This document shows positions 1 to 5,539 of a stretch of 5,539 bases of DNA, one piece after another. The DNA comes from Halieaceae bacterium UBA3479 (GTDB taxonomy: Bacteria > Pseudomonadota > Gammaproteobacteria > Pseudomonadales > Halieaceae), in assembly GCA_002377985.1 (NCBI GenBank), contig DFQW01000095.1:1-5539 (forward strand), given 5' to 3'. The notes below the pieces were generated by a model. The model made no database searches. It saw nothing but the letters and a program-made list of their open reading frames with translations, and was not told where the DNA came from. Positions within the stretch are counted from its first letter, which is position 1. Each line of letters starts with the position of its first letter. The position numbers and the translations under genes are program-made.

Positions 1-368
1 TGCGAGTTAACCTGTCCGGCGTGGCGCGCCGGCACGGCAGCCAGCCACAGTGACTGCCCGATCTTGTCAAAGCTACGATACAGCGCGGCCGCAAATACCC
101 ACCACAATACAACCAGCCACAACGGCACGATAAAGGCTGCATCAAACACAAAGACGCCGGTCAAGGTGAGCACCACGTCCACCGCGATGCCAATCAAAGC
201 AATGGGCAGCAGGCGACGGAACTCCCCTATCCGGTCAGCCACCAATGCAAAATGAAGCGCCAAAGAGAGCAGTGCAAGAGGGACCCATGGTTCTCTGCCA
301 ATCACGCAACAAAACCAGGTCGCCTGAAACCAGAGGGCGTTGAACCAGAATGTATCGACCAGCCGCAT
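1..368 (-). CDS. DUF2878 family small integral membrane protein (C-terminus outside window)
   Basis: Reading leftward from the ATG at 368 gives 122 codons with no stop, and the gene leaves the window at position 1. The protein is very hydrophobic and Trp-rich. It begins MRLVDTFWFNALWFQATWF, with likely membrane helices near residues 7-24, 28-44, 52-72 and 77-96. The N-terminal NALWFQ-TWF pattern, the GIAVDVVLTLTGVF segment and the VPLWLVVLWWVFAAAL helix match what I know of DUF2878, a family of inner-membrane proteins of roughly 165-170 residues with no assigned function, found mostly in gammaproteobacteria. About 45 residues should therefore lie beyond the edge. No ATG, GTG or TTG lies in frame between an upstream TGA and this ATG, so the start is well bounded, although no good Shine-Dalgarno precedes it. 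It lies 34 bases downstream of the aminotransferase stop on the same strand, so co-transcription is likely. DUF2878 genes usually sit near DUF1365 or cyclopropane-fatty-acid synthase genes, which are not visible here. Confidence 0.82.
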   Translation of the reverse strand, partial: MRLVDTFWFNALWFQATWFCCVIGREPWVPLALLSLALHFALVADRIGEFRRLLPIALIGIAVDVVLTLTGVFVFDAAFIVPLWLVVLWWVFAAALYRSFDKIGQSLWLAAVPARHAGQVNS

Positions 369-402
369 AGGCTGATAGTTACGCCAATCCGAGATCCCCA
401 GA

Positions 403-1782
403 TCAGGCGGGCGTTGCGGTCACACCGTAATGCTGGGCGGTTTTGTCGAGGGCAATCGCCAGTTGATCCACCAGGAAGTCAATTTCCGATCGTTCGGTCA
501 CAAAAGGCGGCGCCATAATCATGGCATCACCCGTTTGTCGGACCATTAAACCGCGGGTAATCGCCGTGTCCCGGCAAAATACGGCAGCCGCCGACTCTGG
601 CGCGAGTCGTTCGCGGGACGATTTGTCTCGCACCAGTTCCACTGCAGCAAACAACCCTTTAACCCGCACCTGACCCACAATAGGATGGTCAGTGAGCTCG
701 ATTAATCGGCTGGCAAAATAGGGTGCCAACTGGGTCACGCCCTCTTCGATAATCCGGGAATCCTCGAGAATATCGAGGGTGGCTAATCCCGCCGCGCAGG
801 AAGCAGGATGACCCGAATAGGTCAATCCATGGGCAAACTCGCCGCCTCCGGACAACAGCACATCCGAAATTTTCTGACTGACCAGGCTGCCACCTAGCGG
901 CATGTAACCGTTGGTTACCGCCTTGGCAAAGGTCACGAGATCGGGCTCGGTACCATAGGTTTCGAAGCCGAACCATTTACCGGTTCGCCCAAAGCCACAA
1001 ATCACCTCGTCGGAGATCAGAAGAATATCGCGCTCATCCAGAATGCGCTTCACCTCCGGCCAGTAGGATTCGGGCGGAACAATAACGCCCCCTGCCCCCT
1101 GCACCGGCTCGGCAATAAATGCAGCTACCCGATGCTCACCGAGCTCATCGATTTTCTTCTCAAGCTCTCGAGCCGCGGCAATACCGAAAGCCTCGGGATC
1201 AAGGTCAGCCCCCTCCTCAAACCAATGGGGTTGCTGAATATGATGCACGTAATCGAGGCCCATCGTCTGCTTGTGCATCGCCGACATGCCGCCGAGCGAA
1301 GAAGCCCCGATGGTGCTCCCGTGATAGGCGTTGTGGCGACTGATTATCAATTTTTTCTCGGGCTTACCCAGCAAATCAAAATAGCGGTGAACAAACTTGA
1401 TCTGGGTATCGTTTGCTTCGGAACCCGAGTTGGTGAAAAACACGTGCTGAAATCGCTCCGGCGTCACCTGACAAAGGCGCGCAGCCAGTTCTGCTGCCGG
1501 CTGGTTGGAGCACTTGAAGAAGTTGTTGTAGAACGGCAGCTCGGCCAACTGGGCAGCCACGGCCTGTTTGATGCGGTCCTGACTGTAGCCCAGATTACAG
1601 CACCACAACCCCGACATGCCGTCCTGAATTTTGTTGCCGTCCGAGTCAAAAATGTAAATGTGCTCCGCACGACTCACAATGCGGCCACCGTGGCGGGCGT
1701 AGTCTCTAAAGTCGGTAAAAGGGTGCAAATGATGCGCTTGATCCAGCTGCTTCAATGCCTGCGTGTCAAGTGTTGCCGTCAT
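403..1782 (-). CDS. Class III PLP omega-amine:pyruvate aminotransferase (SpuC-like, putrescine/polyamine type)
   Basis: This 459-residue cytoplasmic PLP enzyme should move an amino group from a terminal amine to an alpha-keto acid, most likely pyruvate. The order of motifs is typical of class III omega-transaminases: Trp60 in the SGLW substrate-pocket motif, the phosphate-binding NSGSEAND stretch (118-125), the AYHGSTIGASSLGG stretch (152-165), SDEVICGFGRTG with the pyridine-N Asp258, the Schiff-base Lys287 in TFAKAVTNGY, TYSGHP (321-326), and Arg415 in MVRQTGD, which binds the carboxylate of the acceptor. Overall wording resembles Pseudomonas putrescine:pyruvate transaminase SpuC and the Vibrio fluvialis omega-transaminase, with matching length. 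An ATG at 1827 is also in frame, but I chose 1782 because GGGAGAGGAAAAG directly precedes it and the likely promoter leaves almost no leader for the longer form. It is probably first in a leftward operon with the DUF2878 gene. The exact amine (putrescine, beta-alanine, an aryl amine) cannot be read from sequence. Confidence 0.93.
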   Translation of the reverse strand: MTATLDTQALKQLDQAHHLHPFTDFRDYARHGGRIVSRAEHIYIFDSDGNKIQDGMSGLWCCNLGYSQDRIKQAVAAQLAELPFYNNFFKCSNQPAAELAARLCQVTPERFQHVFFTNSGSEANDTQIKFVHRYFDLLGKPEKKLIISRHNAYHGSTIGASSLGGMSAMHKQTMGLDYVHHIQQPHWFEEGADLDPEAFGIAAARELEKKIDELGEHRVAAFIAEPVQGAGGVIVPPESYWPEVKRILDERDILLISDEVICGFGRTGKWFGFETYGTEPDLVTFAKAVTNGYMPLGGSLVSQKISDVLLSGGGEFAHGLTYSGHPASCAAGLATLDILEDSRIIEEGVTQLAPYFASRLIELTDHPIVGQVRVKGLFAAVELVRDKSSRERLAPESAAAVFCRDTAITRGLMVRQTGDAMIMAPPFVTERSEIDFLVDQLAIALDKTAQHYGVTATPA

Positions 1783-1796
1783 CTTTTCCTCTCCCG
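1783..1796 (-). promoter_or_regulatory. Ribosome binding site deciding the aminotransferase start
   Basis: On the minus strand the bases just before the ATG at 1782 read CGGGAGAGGAAAAG. The GGAGAGG core is purine-rich and well spaced, which favours this start over the in-frame ATG 45 bases upstream. Confidence 0.75.
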
Positions 1797-1802
1797 CTAC
1801 TA

Positions 1803-1812
1803 CACCGACCGT
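1803..1812 (-). repeat. Left arm of a 10-bp inverted repeat in the divergent region
   Basis: CACCGACCGT here is the exact reverse complement of ACGGTCGGTG at 1904-1913. This arm lies in the presumed leader of the aminotransferase, just downstream of its promoter. It also overlaps a local dyad, CCGAC-CGT-GTCGG (1805-1817). This could be an operator or a small leader hairpin. Confidence 0.4.
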
Positions 1813-1838
1813 GTCGGCTGATCGCAAATTGGGCCGCG

Positions 1839-1867
1839 AGTATCACATTGGCGCGAGAGGCTGTCAG
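1839..1867 (-). promoter_or_regulatory. Candidate sigma70 promoter, extended -10, for aminotransferase-DUF2878
   Basis: On the minus strand there is a -35 CTGACA (1867-1862, 5 of 6 to TTGACA), a 17-base spacer, and a -10 GATACT (1844-1839, 4 of 6 to TATAAT). The -10 is preceded by TGT, an extended -10 TGn. Transcription would start near 1832, giving a leader of about 50 bases to the ATG at 1782. It was found by eye against the consensus and has not been tested experimentally. Confidence 0.5.
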
Positions 1868-1900
1868 TAACCCCTTGGGGAGAGACGCCCCTCGCTCTCA

Positions 1901-1926
1901 GGGACGGTCGGTGGACAGCGCGTCCC
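1901..1926 (+). other. Possible leader hairpin upstream of the MBL-fold hydrolase gene
   Basis: GGGACG (1901-1906) can pair with CGTCCC (1921-1926) around a 14-base loop, 38 bases before the start codon. Just upstream, CCCC-TT-GGGG (1871-1880) and GAGAG/CTCTC (1880-1884 and 1895-1899) add more self-complementarity. There is no following U-run, so a terminator is unlikely. Confidence 0.25.
1904..1913 (+). repeat. Right arm of the 10-bp inverted repeat in the divergent region
   Basis: ACGGTCGGTG matches the left arm at 1803-1812 in opposite orientation, 91 bases away. It lies about 50 bases upstream of the hydrolase ATG at 1965, where an operator or promoter element of the rightward genes could sit. 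It is also inside a possible hairpin loop between GGGACG (1901-1906) and CGTCCC (1921-1926). Confidence 0.4.
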
Positions 1927-1956
1927 GTGGCGCGCACACTTCCGCTTCGATGTAGC

Positions 1957-1960
1957 GAGG
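1957..1960 (+). promoter_or_regulatory. Shine-Dalgarno of the MBL-fold hydrolase
   Basis: GAGG lies four bases before the ATG at 1965, a little close but usable. No convincing -10/-35 pair for the rightward genes was found in 1783-1964. The best is TATCAC at 1841-1846, which lacks a good -35. Confidence 0.5.
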
Positions 1961-1964
1961 TTAT

Positions 1965-3047
1965 ATGACTCTGGAACTTGTCCACGAAGCCTACCGAGGC
2001 CTGACCTACCCCTGGGGGCGACTTGGCCACCCGGAAGACGAACCCTTTGAGGTGGCGCCCGGCGTGTGGTGGCTGCGATTTACAATGCCGGGCCCGCTGA
2101 ACCATATCAATTTGTGGCTGCTCGAAGACGGAGATGGCTGGACCATTGTGGACACCTGCCTGAATCTGGATTCAGCCAAGGCACGCTGGGAAAGCCTGTT
2201 TACCGGTTTTATGGAGGGCAAACCCGTCAAGCGGGTGATCTGTACCCACATGCACCCCGATCACATTGGTCTTGCGGGCTGGCTGTGTGAACGCTTCGAC
2301 TGTGATCTCTACATGACTCAGGCAGAGTTTCTCACGGGCAGCCTGATTATGGGCTACACCGGCGAACAGGCGCCGCCGCCGGCCATTTCCTTTTATCACC
2401 GCGCCGGTTTTTCGACCGAGCAGCTCGACAACTATCGTGAGCGGTTTGGTAGCTTTGGTCAATTTGCTACGCCCCTGCCGCACAATTATCAGCGATTAAC
2501 GGATCGACAAACGCTGTCTATCGGCGGCCGGTACTGGCAAATTGTGGTGGGTCAGGGCCATTCGCCCGAGCACGCCTGCCTGTATTGCCCAGCCCTACAG
2601 CTGGTAATTGCCGGCGACCAGATCCTGCCGCGCATCACCCCCAACGTATCGGTTTTTCCGACTGAGCCCGATGGCAATCCGCTGGAATCATGGCTGGCCT
2701 CCAGTAACCGCCTGCTCGATATGCTGCCCGAAGATTTGCTGGTACTGCCCGCGCACCAATCGCCCTTTACCGGCGTACGGGTTCGCCTGAACCAGATTAT
2801 TGACAGTCACCGACTCGCGCTGGCCAGGCTCTATGATTTGTTGATGACGCCAAAGCTACTGCCAGAATGCTTTGAATGTTTATTCGGACGGGCCATCGGC
2901 GACAATGAAATTCAGATGGCCACGGGCGAGACTGCAGCGCATCTTAACTACCTCTGGCACCGCGGTAATATCCAGCGGCGCCTCAACCAGGATGGCCGCT
3001 ACAGTTATCAATCAGATCCGGAAGCGCGCTATATAGACGCTGAATAA
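1965..3047 (+). CDS. Metallo-beta-lactamase-fold hydrolase with C-terminal helical/winged domain
   Basis: This 360-residue soluble protein has an N-terminal metallo-beta-lactamase fold. The metal-site residues are all present: THMHPDH with His95, His97, Asp99 and His100, then GQGHSPEH with His199, GDQILP with the bridging Asp218, and PAHQ with His264. Asp63 in the IVDTC strand is also typical of the fold. This is a dinuclear metal site of the glyoxalase II/LACTB2 type. Residues from about 275 to 345 look like the helical winged domain that follows the catalytic domain in LACTB2-like proteins, ending in an AAHLNYLWHRGNIQRR stretch. Family members cleave thioesters, lactones or phosphodiesters, and the motif alone does not separate these. 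No signal peptide is visible. The ATG at 1965 has a GAGG before it. The gene heads a rightward pair, with the esterase starting 5 bases after its stop, so the two are probably co-translated and may act on the same compound class. Confidence 0.9.
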   Translation: MTLELVHEAYRGLTYPWGRLGHPEDEPFEVAPGVWWLRFTMPGPLNHINLWLLEDGDGWTIVDTCLNLDSAKARWESLFTGFMEGKPVKRVICTHMHPDHIGLAGWLCERFDCDLYMTQAEFLTGSLIMGYTGEQAPPPAISFYHRAGFSTEQLDNYRERFGSFGQFATPLPHNYQRLTDRQTLSIGGRYWQIVVGQGHSPEHACLYCPALQLVIAGDQILPRITPNVSVFPTEPDGNPLESWLASSNRLLDMLPEDLLVLPAHQSPFTGVRVRLNQIIDSHRLALARLYDLLMTPKLLPECFECLFGRAIGDNEIQMATGETAAHLNYLWHRGNIQRRLNQDGRYSYQSDPEARYIDAE

Positions 3048-3052
3048 ATATT

Positions 3053-3937
3053 GTGAAAGCACTGTTCAACAAACTCAAAACCCTCGCTTTCCGCTGGTAC
3101 TACCGTCGCATGAACCGGCTGGCCTGGGAGCCTCACCCCCTGCCCGATTTGCATGCCGGCTCAATTCAGCTGGCGCTGGGAGACGTCACGCTCAGTGCGC
3201 GGATGTATCACGGCCTGCCCAACCGGCCTCTGATTATTTATTTCCATGGGGGCGGTTGGGTCATCGGTGACCTGGAGACTCATCACCCCTTCTGCATGCA
3301 TCTGGCTCACGCGACCCAATCCACCGTCATGTCCATCGATTATCGGCTGGCGCCAGAGCATCCGTTTCCGGCGGCCCATGACGATGCGATGGCGGCTGCA
3401 CAGTGGATTATTGATCACCTCAACGCGCTGCCCCCCAATAATGGCGAGGTGGTGCTGGCGGGCGACAGCGCCGGCGGCAATTTGACCTTCGCCACCGCTG
3501 CCCGCATGCCCGACGAACCGCGATTATGCGGTTGTCTCATGATCTATCCGGCAACGCAGCACTATCACGCCGAGCTACGCTCCTATGTAGAGCATGCCAA
3601 AACCGGTCCGCTGACAACGCCAATCATGCGCTGGTTCACCGATACCTATCTCAATGGGCTGCCGCCGGCCGATCCGGCCATTGAAATCATGTTCCCCGAT
3701 AAACGCACGTCGCTGAAGGGCTTCCCGAGATCACTCCTGATTACCGCAGAGAGGGATCCACTGCGGGACGATGGCAAACGCCTCGCACAACGCTTAAAAG
3801 ATGCGGGGGTACGAGTACAACACGCGCACTTTGATCAGGAGGCCCATGGATTTACCTGCTCGGAGGGCCCCACGGAAGCACAACAGCGCGCTATGGCACT
3901 GGCGGCTGACTGGATTCGAGATATCAGCCGGCGCTGA
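3053..3937 (+). CDS. HSL-family alpha/beta-hydrolase (esterase/lipase-like, Abhydrolase_3)
   Basis: This 294-residue alpha/beta-hydrolase of the hormone-sensitive-lipase (bacterial family IV) group should hydrolyse carboxylic esters of short or medium chain. The oxyanion-hole motif HGGGW is at residues 65-69 and the nucleophile is Ser139 in GDSAGG. YRLAPEHPFPAA (97-108) is the usual conserved stretch after the first helix. Asp235 in ERDPLRDDG and His265 in EAHGF complete the triad. The N-terminus is a basic amphipathic segment (KALFNKLKTLAFRWYYRR) rather than a signal peptide. I chose the GTG at 3053, 5 bases after the preceding stop, because it keeps that helix. No Shine-Dalgarno is seen there, so expression may depend on translational coupling. 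An ATG at 3110 (Met20) is the alternative and also lacks a Shine-Dalgarno. The last 14 bases overlap the convergent alcohol dehydrogenase gene. Confidence 0.9.
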   Translation: MKALFNKLKTLAFRWYYRRMNRLAWEPHPLPDLHAGSIQLALGDVTLSARMYHGLPNRPLIIYFHGGGWVIGDLETHHPFCMHLAHATQSTVMSIDYRLAPEHPFPAAHDDAMAAAQWIIDHLNALPPNNGEVVLAGDSAGGNLTFATAARMPDEPRLCGCLMIYPATQHYHAELRSYVEHAKTGPLTTPIMRWFTDTYLNGLPPADPAIEIMFPDKRTSLKGFPRSLLITAERDPLRDDGKRLAQRLKDAGVRVQHAHFDQEAHGFTCSEGPTEAQQRAMALAADWIRDISRR

Positions 3938-5135
3938 TTCGCTCAAGAATATCCAGTATCTCCAACTGACTGAGCAGGCGCGGGGAGACATAGCCGTCAC
4001 TCTCATCCATCGCGGCATGCGCCAGTACTGTCCAGTCGGCGGGCTGAATGCGCGCGTCGGTTTCCTGAATACCCACTCTAGCGATCAGGTCGGCCACCGC
4101 ATCCACGAACGCCTGGGCTCTGGCAGCAGGAGACGCCGCCTCCGACACACCGGTCACCACCGCCAACTCCGCGAGCGGCGTCTCGGATTCGGCGATACAT
4201 GCTTTCAACACATGGGGTAAGGCCAGGGCATTGGCCTGCCCGTGGGGAATACCGTATCGCGCTCCCAGTTGATGGGCGATCGCGTGAACGTTACCCACCC
4301 CGACCTGATTGATAGCAATCCCGGCGTGATAGGCCGCCAGCGCCATACCGAGGCGAGCCTCGGCGTTTGCCGGCTCCGCCACCGCTCGCTCTAACCAGCG
4401 AAATACGCCCTGTACTGCGAGGCGGGCGTTTTCCTTGCGCGTACCGCGATCCCATACGGCGATATACGCCTCGATCCCGTGGGTCAACGCATCGATGCCC
4501 GTAGCAGCTGTCACGGCAGTGGGCAGGCCGGTCAGTAAATCGGGATCCAGAGCCACCGCCTGAGGCAGGAGACTCTCGGCAACAATGATGTGCTTCATCT
4601 TGGCGATGGGATCCTTGATGACCGCCCCCATGGTGGCTTCGCTGCCGGTCCCGGAGGTTGTCGGGATTGCGTAGATCGGGAGCACATCCTCGGGCGTTTT
4701 GTTGAGTCCCACCCACTGCTCGGGTGATTGATCGCTTGAGCGCGTGCAGGCAATTACCTTGGCCGCATCCATGGACGACCCCCCGCCTACCGCCACGATC
4801 GCGGTGCATCCGGCGGCGCGCAGCGCCTCGGCACCCTCGTTAATATGGGTAAATGTGGGGTCAGGATCGACTCCCGCATACCAGTGCAGATTCACCCCGC
4901 TCTCGACCAGCTTCGACAGTGCCCGCTCCGCCAGACCCAGCTCTTTCAGTGCCCTATCGGTCACCACCAACACATCGGTATGCCCGATATCGGCAATGCG
5001 CCGACAGAGATCCTCTGCCGCCCCGCGCCCCACATAAGAGAGATGGACTCCGCTGGCCTTGCTTCCCACGAGCAACTTGATGAGCGCTAACTTGAAACCG
5101 CGCTTGAGTCGTCGAACGGGCATGGATCTGATCAT
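3924..5135 (-). CDS. Iron-containing (group III) alcohol dehydrogenase
   Basis: This 403-residue NAD(P)-dependent oxidoreductase of the iron-type alcohol dehydrogenase family interconverts an alcohol and an aldehyde or ketone in the cytoplasm. The nucleotide-binding GGGSSMDAAK is at 117-126 and TTSGTGSEAT at 159-168. Metal ligands by family pattern are Asp215 and His219 in GIDALTHGIEAY, His284 in NVHAIAH, and His298 in IPHGQAN. His288 corresponds to the second, catalytic histidine of the FucO-type HxxxH. The length is slightly above the usual 380-390 because of a basic, hydrophobic N-terminal extension. The reading frame is open up to an ATG at 5201, but I prefer the ATG at 5135, which has TGGAG seven bases upstream; the extra 22 residues look unlike the family. 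The gene runs towards and overlaps the esterase, and away from the quinone oxidoreductase. The substrate is not determined: candidates include hydroxy acids (4-hydroxybutyrate type) and simple alcohols. Confidence 0.92.
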   Translation of the reverse strand: MIRSMPVRRLKRGFKLALIKLLVGSKASGVHLSYVGRGAAEDLCRRIADIGHTDVLVVTDRALKELGLAERALSKLVESGVNLHWYAGVDPDPTFTHINEGAEALRAAGCTAIVAVGGGSSMDAAKVIACTRSSDQSPEQWVGLNKTPEDVLPIYAIPTTSGTGSEATMGAVIKDPIAKMKHIIVAESLLPQAVALDPDLLTGLPTAVTAATGIDALTHGIEAYIAVWDRGTRKENARLAVQGVFRWLERAVAEPANAEARLGMALAAYHAGIAINQVGVGNVHAIAHQLGARYGIPHGQANALALPHVLKACIAESETPLAELAVVTGVSEAASPAARAQAFVDAVADLIARVGIQETDARIQPADWTVLAHAAMDESDGYVSPRLLSQLEILDILERISAG

Positions 5136-5282
5136 CGGAGCACTCCACAGGACAGGCTTATCGGTTAGTCTAGCGGCAGAGCACCGGGGACAACAGCCCA
5201 TCTATATTAAGAGCAAATGCCGCTTGAGCCACGCCAGACCGGCACCGTTGTCAGGTGAAAACCATTCACACCATGAGCACCG
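5136..5282. promoter_or_regulatory. Divergent intergenic region between alcohol dehydrogenase and quinone oxidoreductase
   Basis: These 147 bases separate two outward-reading genes and must hold both promoters unless transcription comes from elsewhere. An AT-rich patch, TCTATATTAAGAG (5201-5213), is the most promoter-like spot but lacks a good -35 on either strand. TTGTCA (5248-5253) resembles a rightward -35 with no matching -10. A short dyad GTGAA-AACCA-TTCAC (5255-5269) ends 13 bases before the rightward start and could be an operator. Nothing here supports an RNA gene. Confidence 0.35.
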
Positions 5283-5539
5283 ATGATGGAACGACATTAC
5301 GTTGAATTCGCCACGCCAGAGAGCGCTGATCTGGTTCAGGATAATTTGCCCGCGCCGGGTGATGATGAGGTCGTCATTTCCGTTCATCACGCCGGCATCA
5401 ATCGTGCCGACTTGCTGCAACGCATGGGTCTCTACCCACCTCCCGCCGACGCCTCGCCGGTCCCCGGTTTGGAGGTGTCGGGCGTCGTGGCAGCGAGAGG
5501 CAAAAATATCACCGAATACACCATAGGCGATCGGGTTTG
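5283..5539 (+). CDS. NAD(P)H:quinone oxidoreductase, PIG3/QOR type zeta-crystallin family (C-terminus outside window)
   Basis: The reading frame is open from 5283 to the right edge, giving 85 codons of a protein normally about 325 residues long. The visible part is the start of the GroES-like domain of a zinc-free medium-chain dehydrogenase/reductase. GINRADLLQRMGLYPPP at residues 38-54, followed by VPGLEVSGVVAA (60-71) and GDRV (82-85), is highly characteristic of the PIG3-type quinone oxidoreductases, which reduce quinones with NADPH. Two consecutive ATG codons (5283 and 5286) could both serve as start, and an in-frame TGA at 5274-5276 excludes anything further upstream. No clear Shine-Dalgarno is present. 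It is divergent from the iron alcohol dehydrogenase. The NADPH-binding domain lies outside the window, so cofactor choice is taken from the family. Confidence 0.9.
   Translation, partial: MMERHYVEFATPESADLVQDNLPAPGDDEVVISVHHAGINRADLLQRMGLYPPPADASPVPGLEVSGVVAARGKNITEYTIGDRV

Noticed and set aside
1132..1821. A 229-codon open frame on the plus strand
   Set aside because: It lies entirely antisense to the well-supported aminotransferase, shows no recognisable motif, and has no good ribosome binding site. It is a shadow of codon bias on the other strand.
1871..1880. CCCCTTGGGG as a transcription terminator
   Set aside because: It has only 4 bp of stem with a 2-base loop and no U-run on either strand, and it sits between divergent starts where no terminator is needed.
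1965..3047. MBL-fold protein as a true beta-lactamase or quorum-quenching AHL lactonase
   Set aside because: The HxHxDH motif is shared by the whole superfamily. There is no signal peptide, and the long C-terminal helical domain points to a LACTB2/glyoxalase II-like hydrolase instead.
3801..4220. A 139-codon plus-strand frame across the convergent junction
   Set aside because: It overlaps the esterase in another frame and the dehydrogenase antisense. Its product has no family motif.
5162..5192. tRNA-like D-arm wording (GGTTAGTCTAGCGGCAGAGC)
   Set aside because: There is no matching acceptor stem, anticodon arm or GGTTCGAATCC-type T-arm downstream, so it is not a tRNA gene.
5136..5201. Longer alcohol dehydrogenase starting at 5201
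   Set aside because: The extra 22 residues (MGCCPRCSAARL...) do not look like the family N-terminus, and the ATG at 5135 has a well-placed TGGAG.
5273..5305. Ten-codon leader peptide ATG AGC ACC ... TGA overlapping the quinone oxidoreductase start
   Set aside because: It is out of frame, very short, lacks a Shine-Dalgarno and shows no regulatory codon run, so it is probably chance.

Overview
This window looks like an accessory catabolic stretch of a moderately GC-rich gammaproteobacterial chromosome. The grounds for that are the DUF2878 membrane protein, a family seen mainly in gammaproteobacteria, and the close resemblance of the aminotransferase to Pseudomonas SpuC. A marine or environmental lineage is plausible but is inference only. 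Coding density is high. There are six genes, four complete and two cut by the window edges, and no gap exceeds 300 bases. I see no RNA gene, insertion sequence, CRISPR array or phage feature.

Layout. Positions 1-1782 hold a leftward pair: a class III omega-amine:pyruvate aminotransferase (403-1782), followed 34 bases downstream by the start of a small DUF2878 membrane protein (368 to beyond position 1). The 182-base region 1783-1964 is divergent. It carries a good sigma70-type promoter candidate for the leftward pair and a 10-bp inverted repeat spread over about 110 bases. Rightward from it run a metallo-beta-lactamase-fold hydrolase (1965-3047) and, 5 bases later, an HSL-family alpha/beta-hydrolase (3053-3937). 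The 3' end of that esterase overlaps by 14 bases the 3' end of a leftward iron-type alcohol dehydrogenase (3924-5135). A second divergent gap of 147 bases (5136-5282) separates the dehydrogenase from a rightward PIG3-type NAD(P)H:quinone oxidoreductase that runs off the right edge.

How the genes may fit together. Two hydrolases could open esters, thioesters or lactones. The iron alcohol dehydrogenase could interconvert an alcohol and an aldehyde or ketone, and the transaminase could interconvert an amine and an aldehyde with pyruvate as amino acceptor. A small-molecule catabolic or carbonyl-detoxification locus is the simplest reading, but the substrate is not readable from sequence. Each enzyme belongs to a well-known family with intact active-site motifs. 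The novelty, if any, lies in the combination and in the shared regulatory region rather than in a new kind of system.
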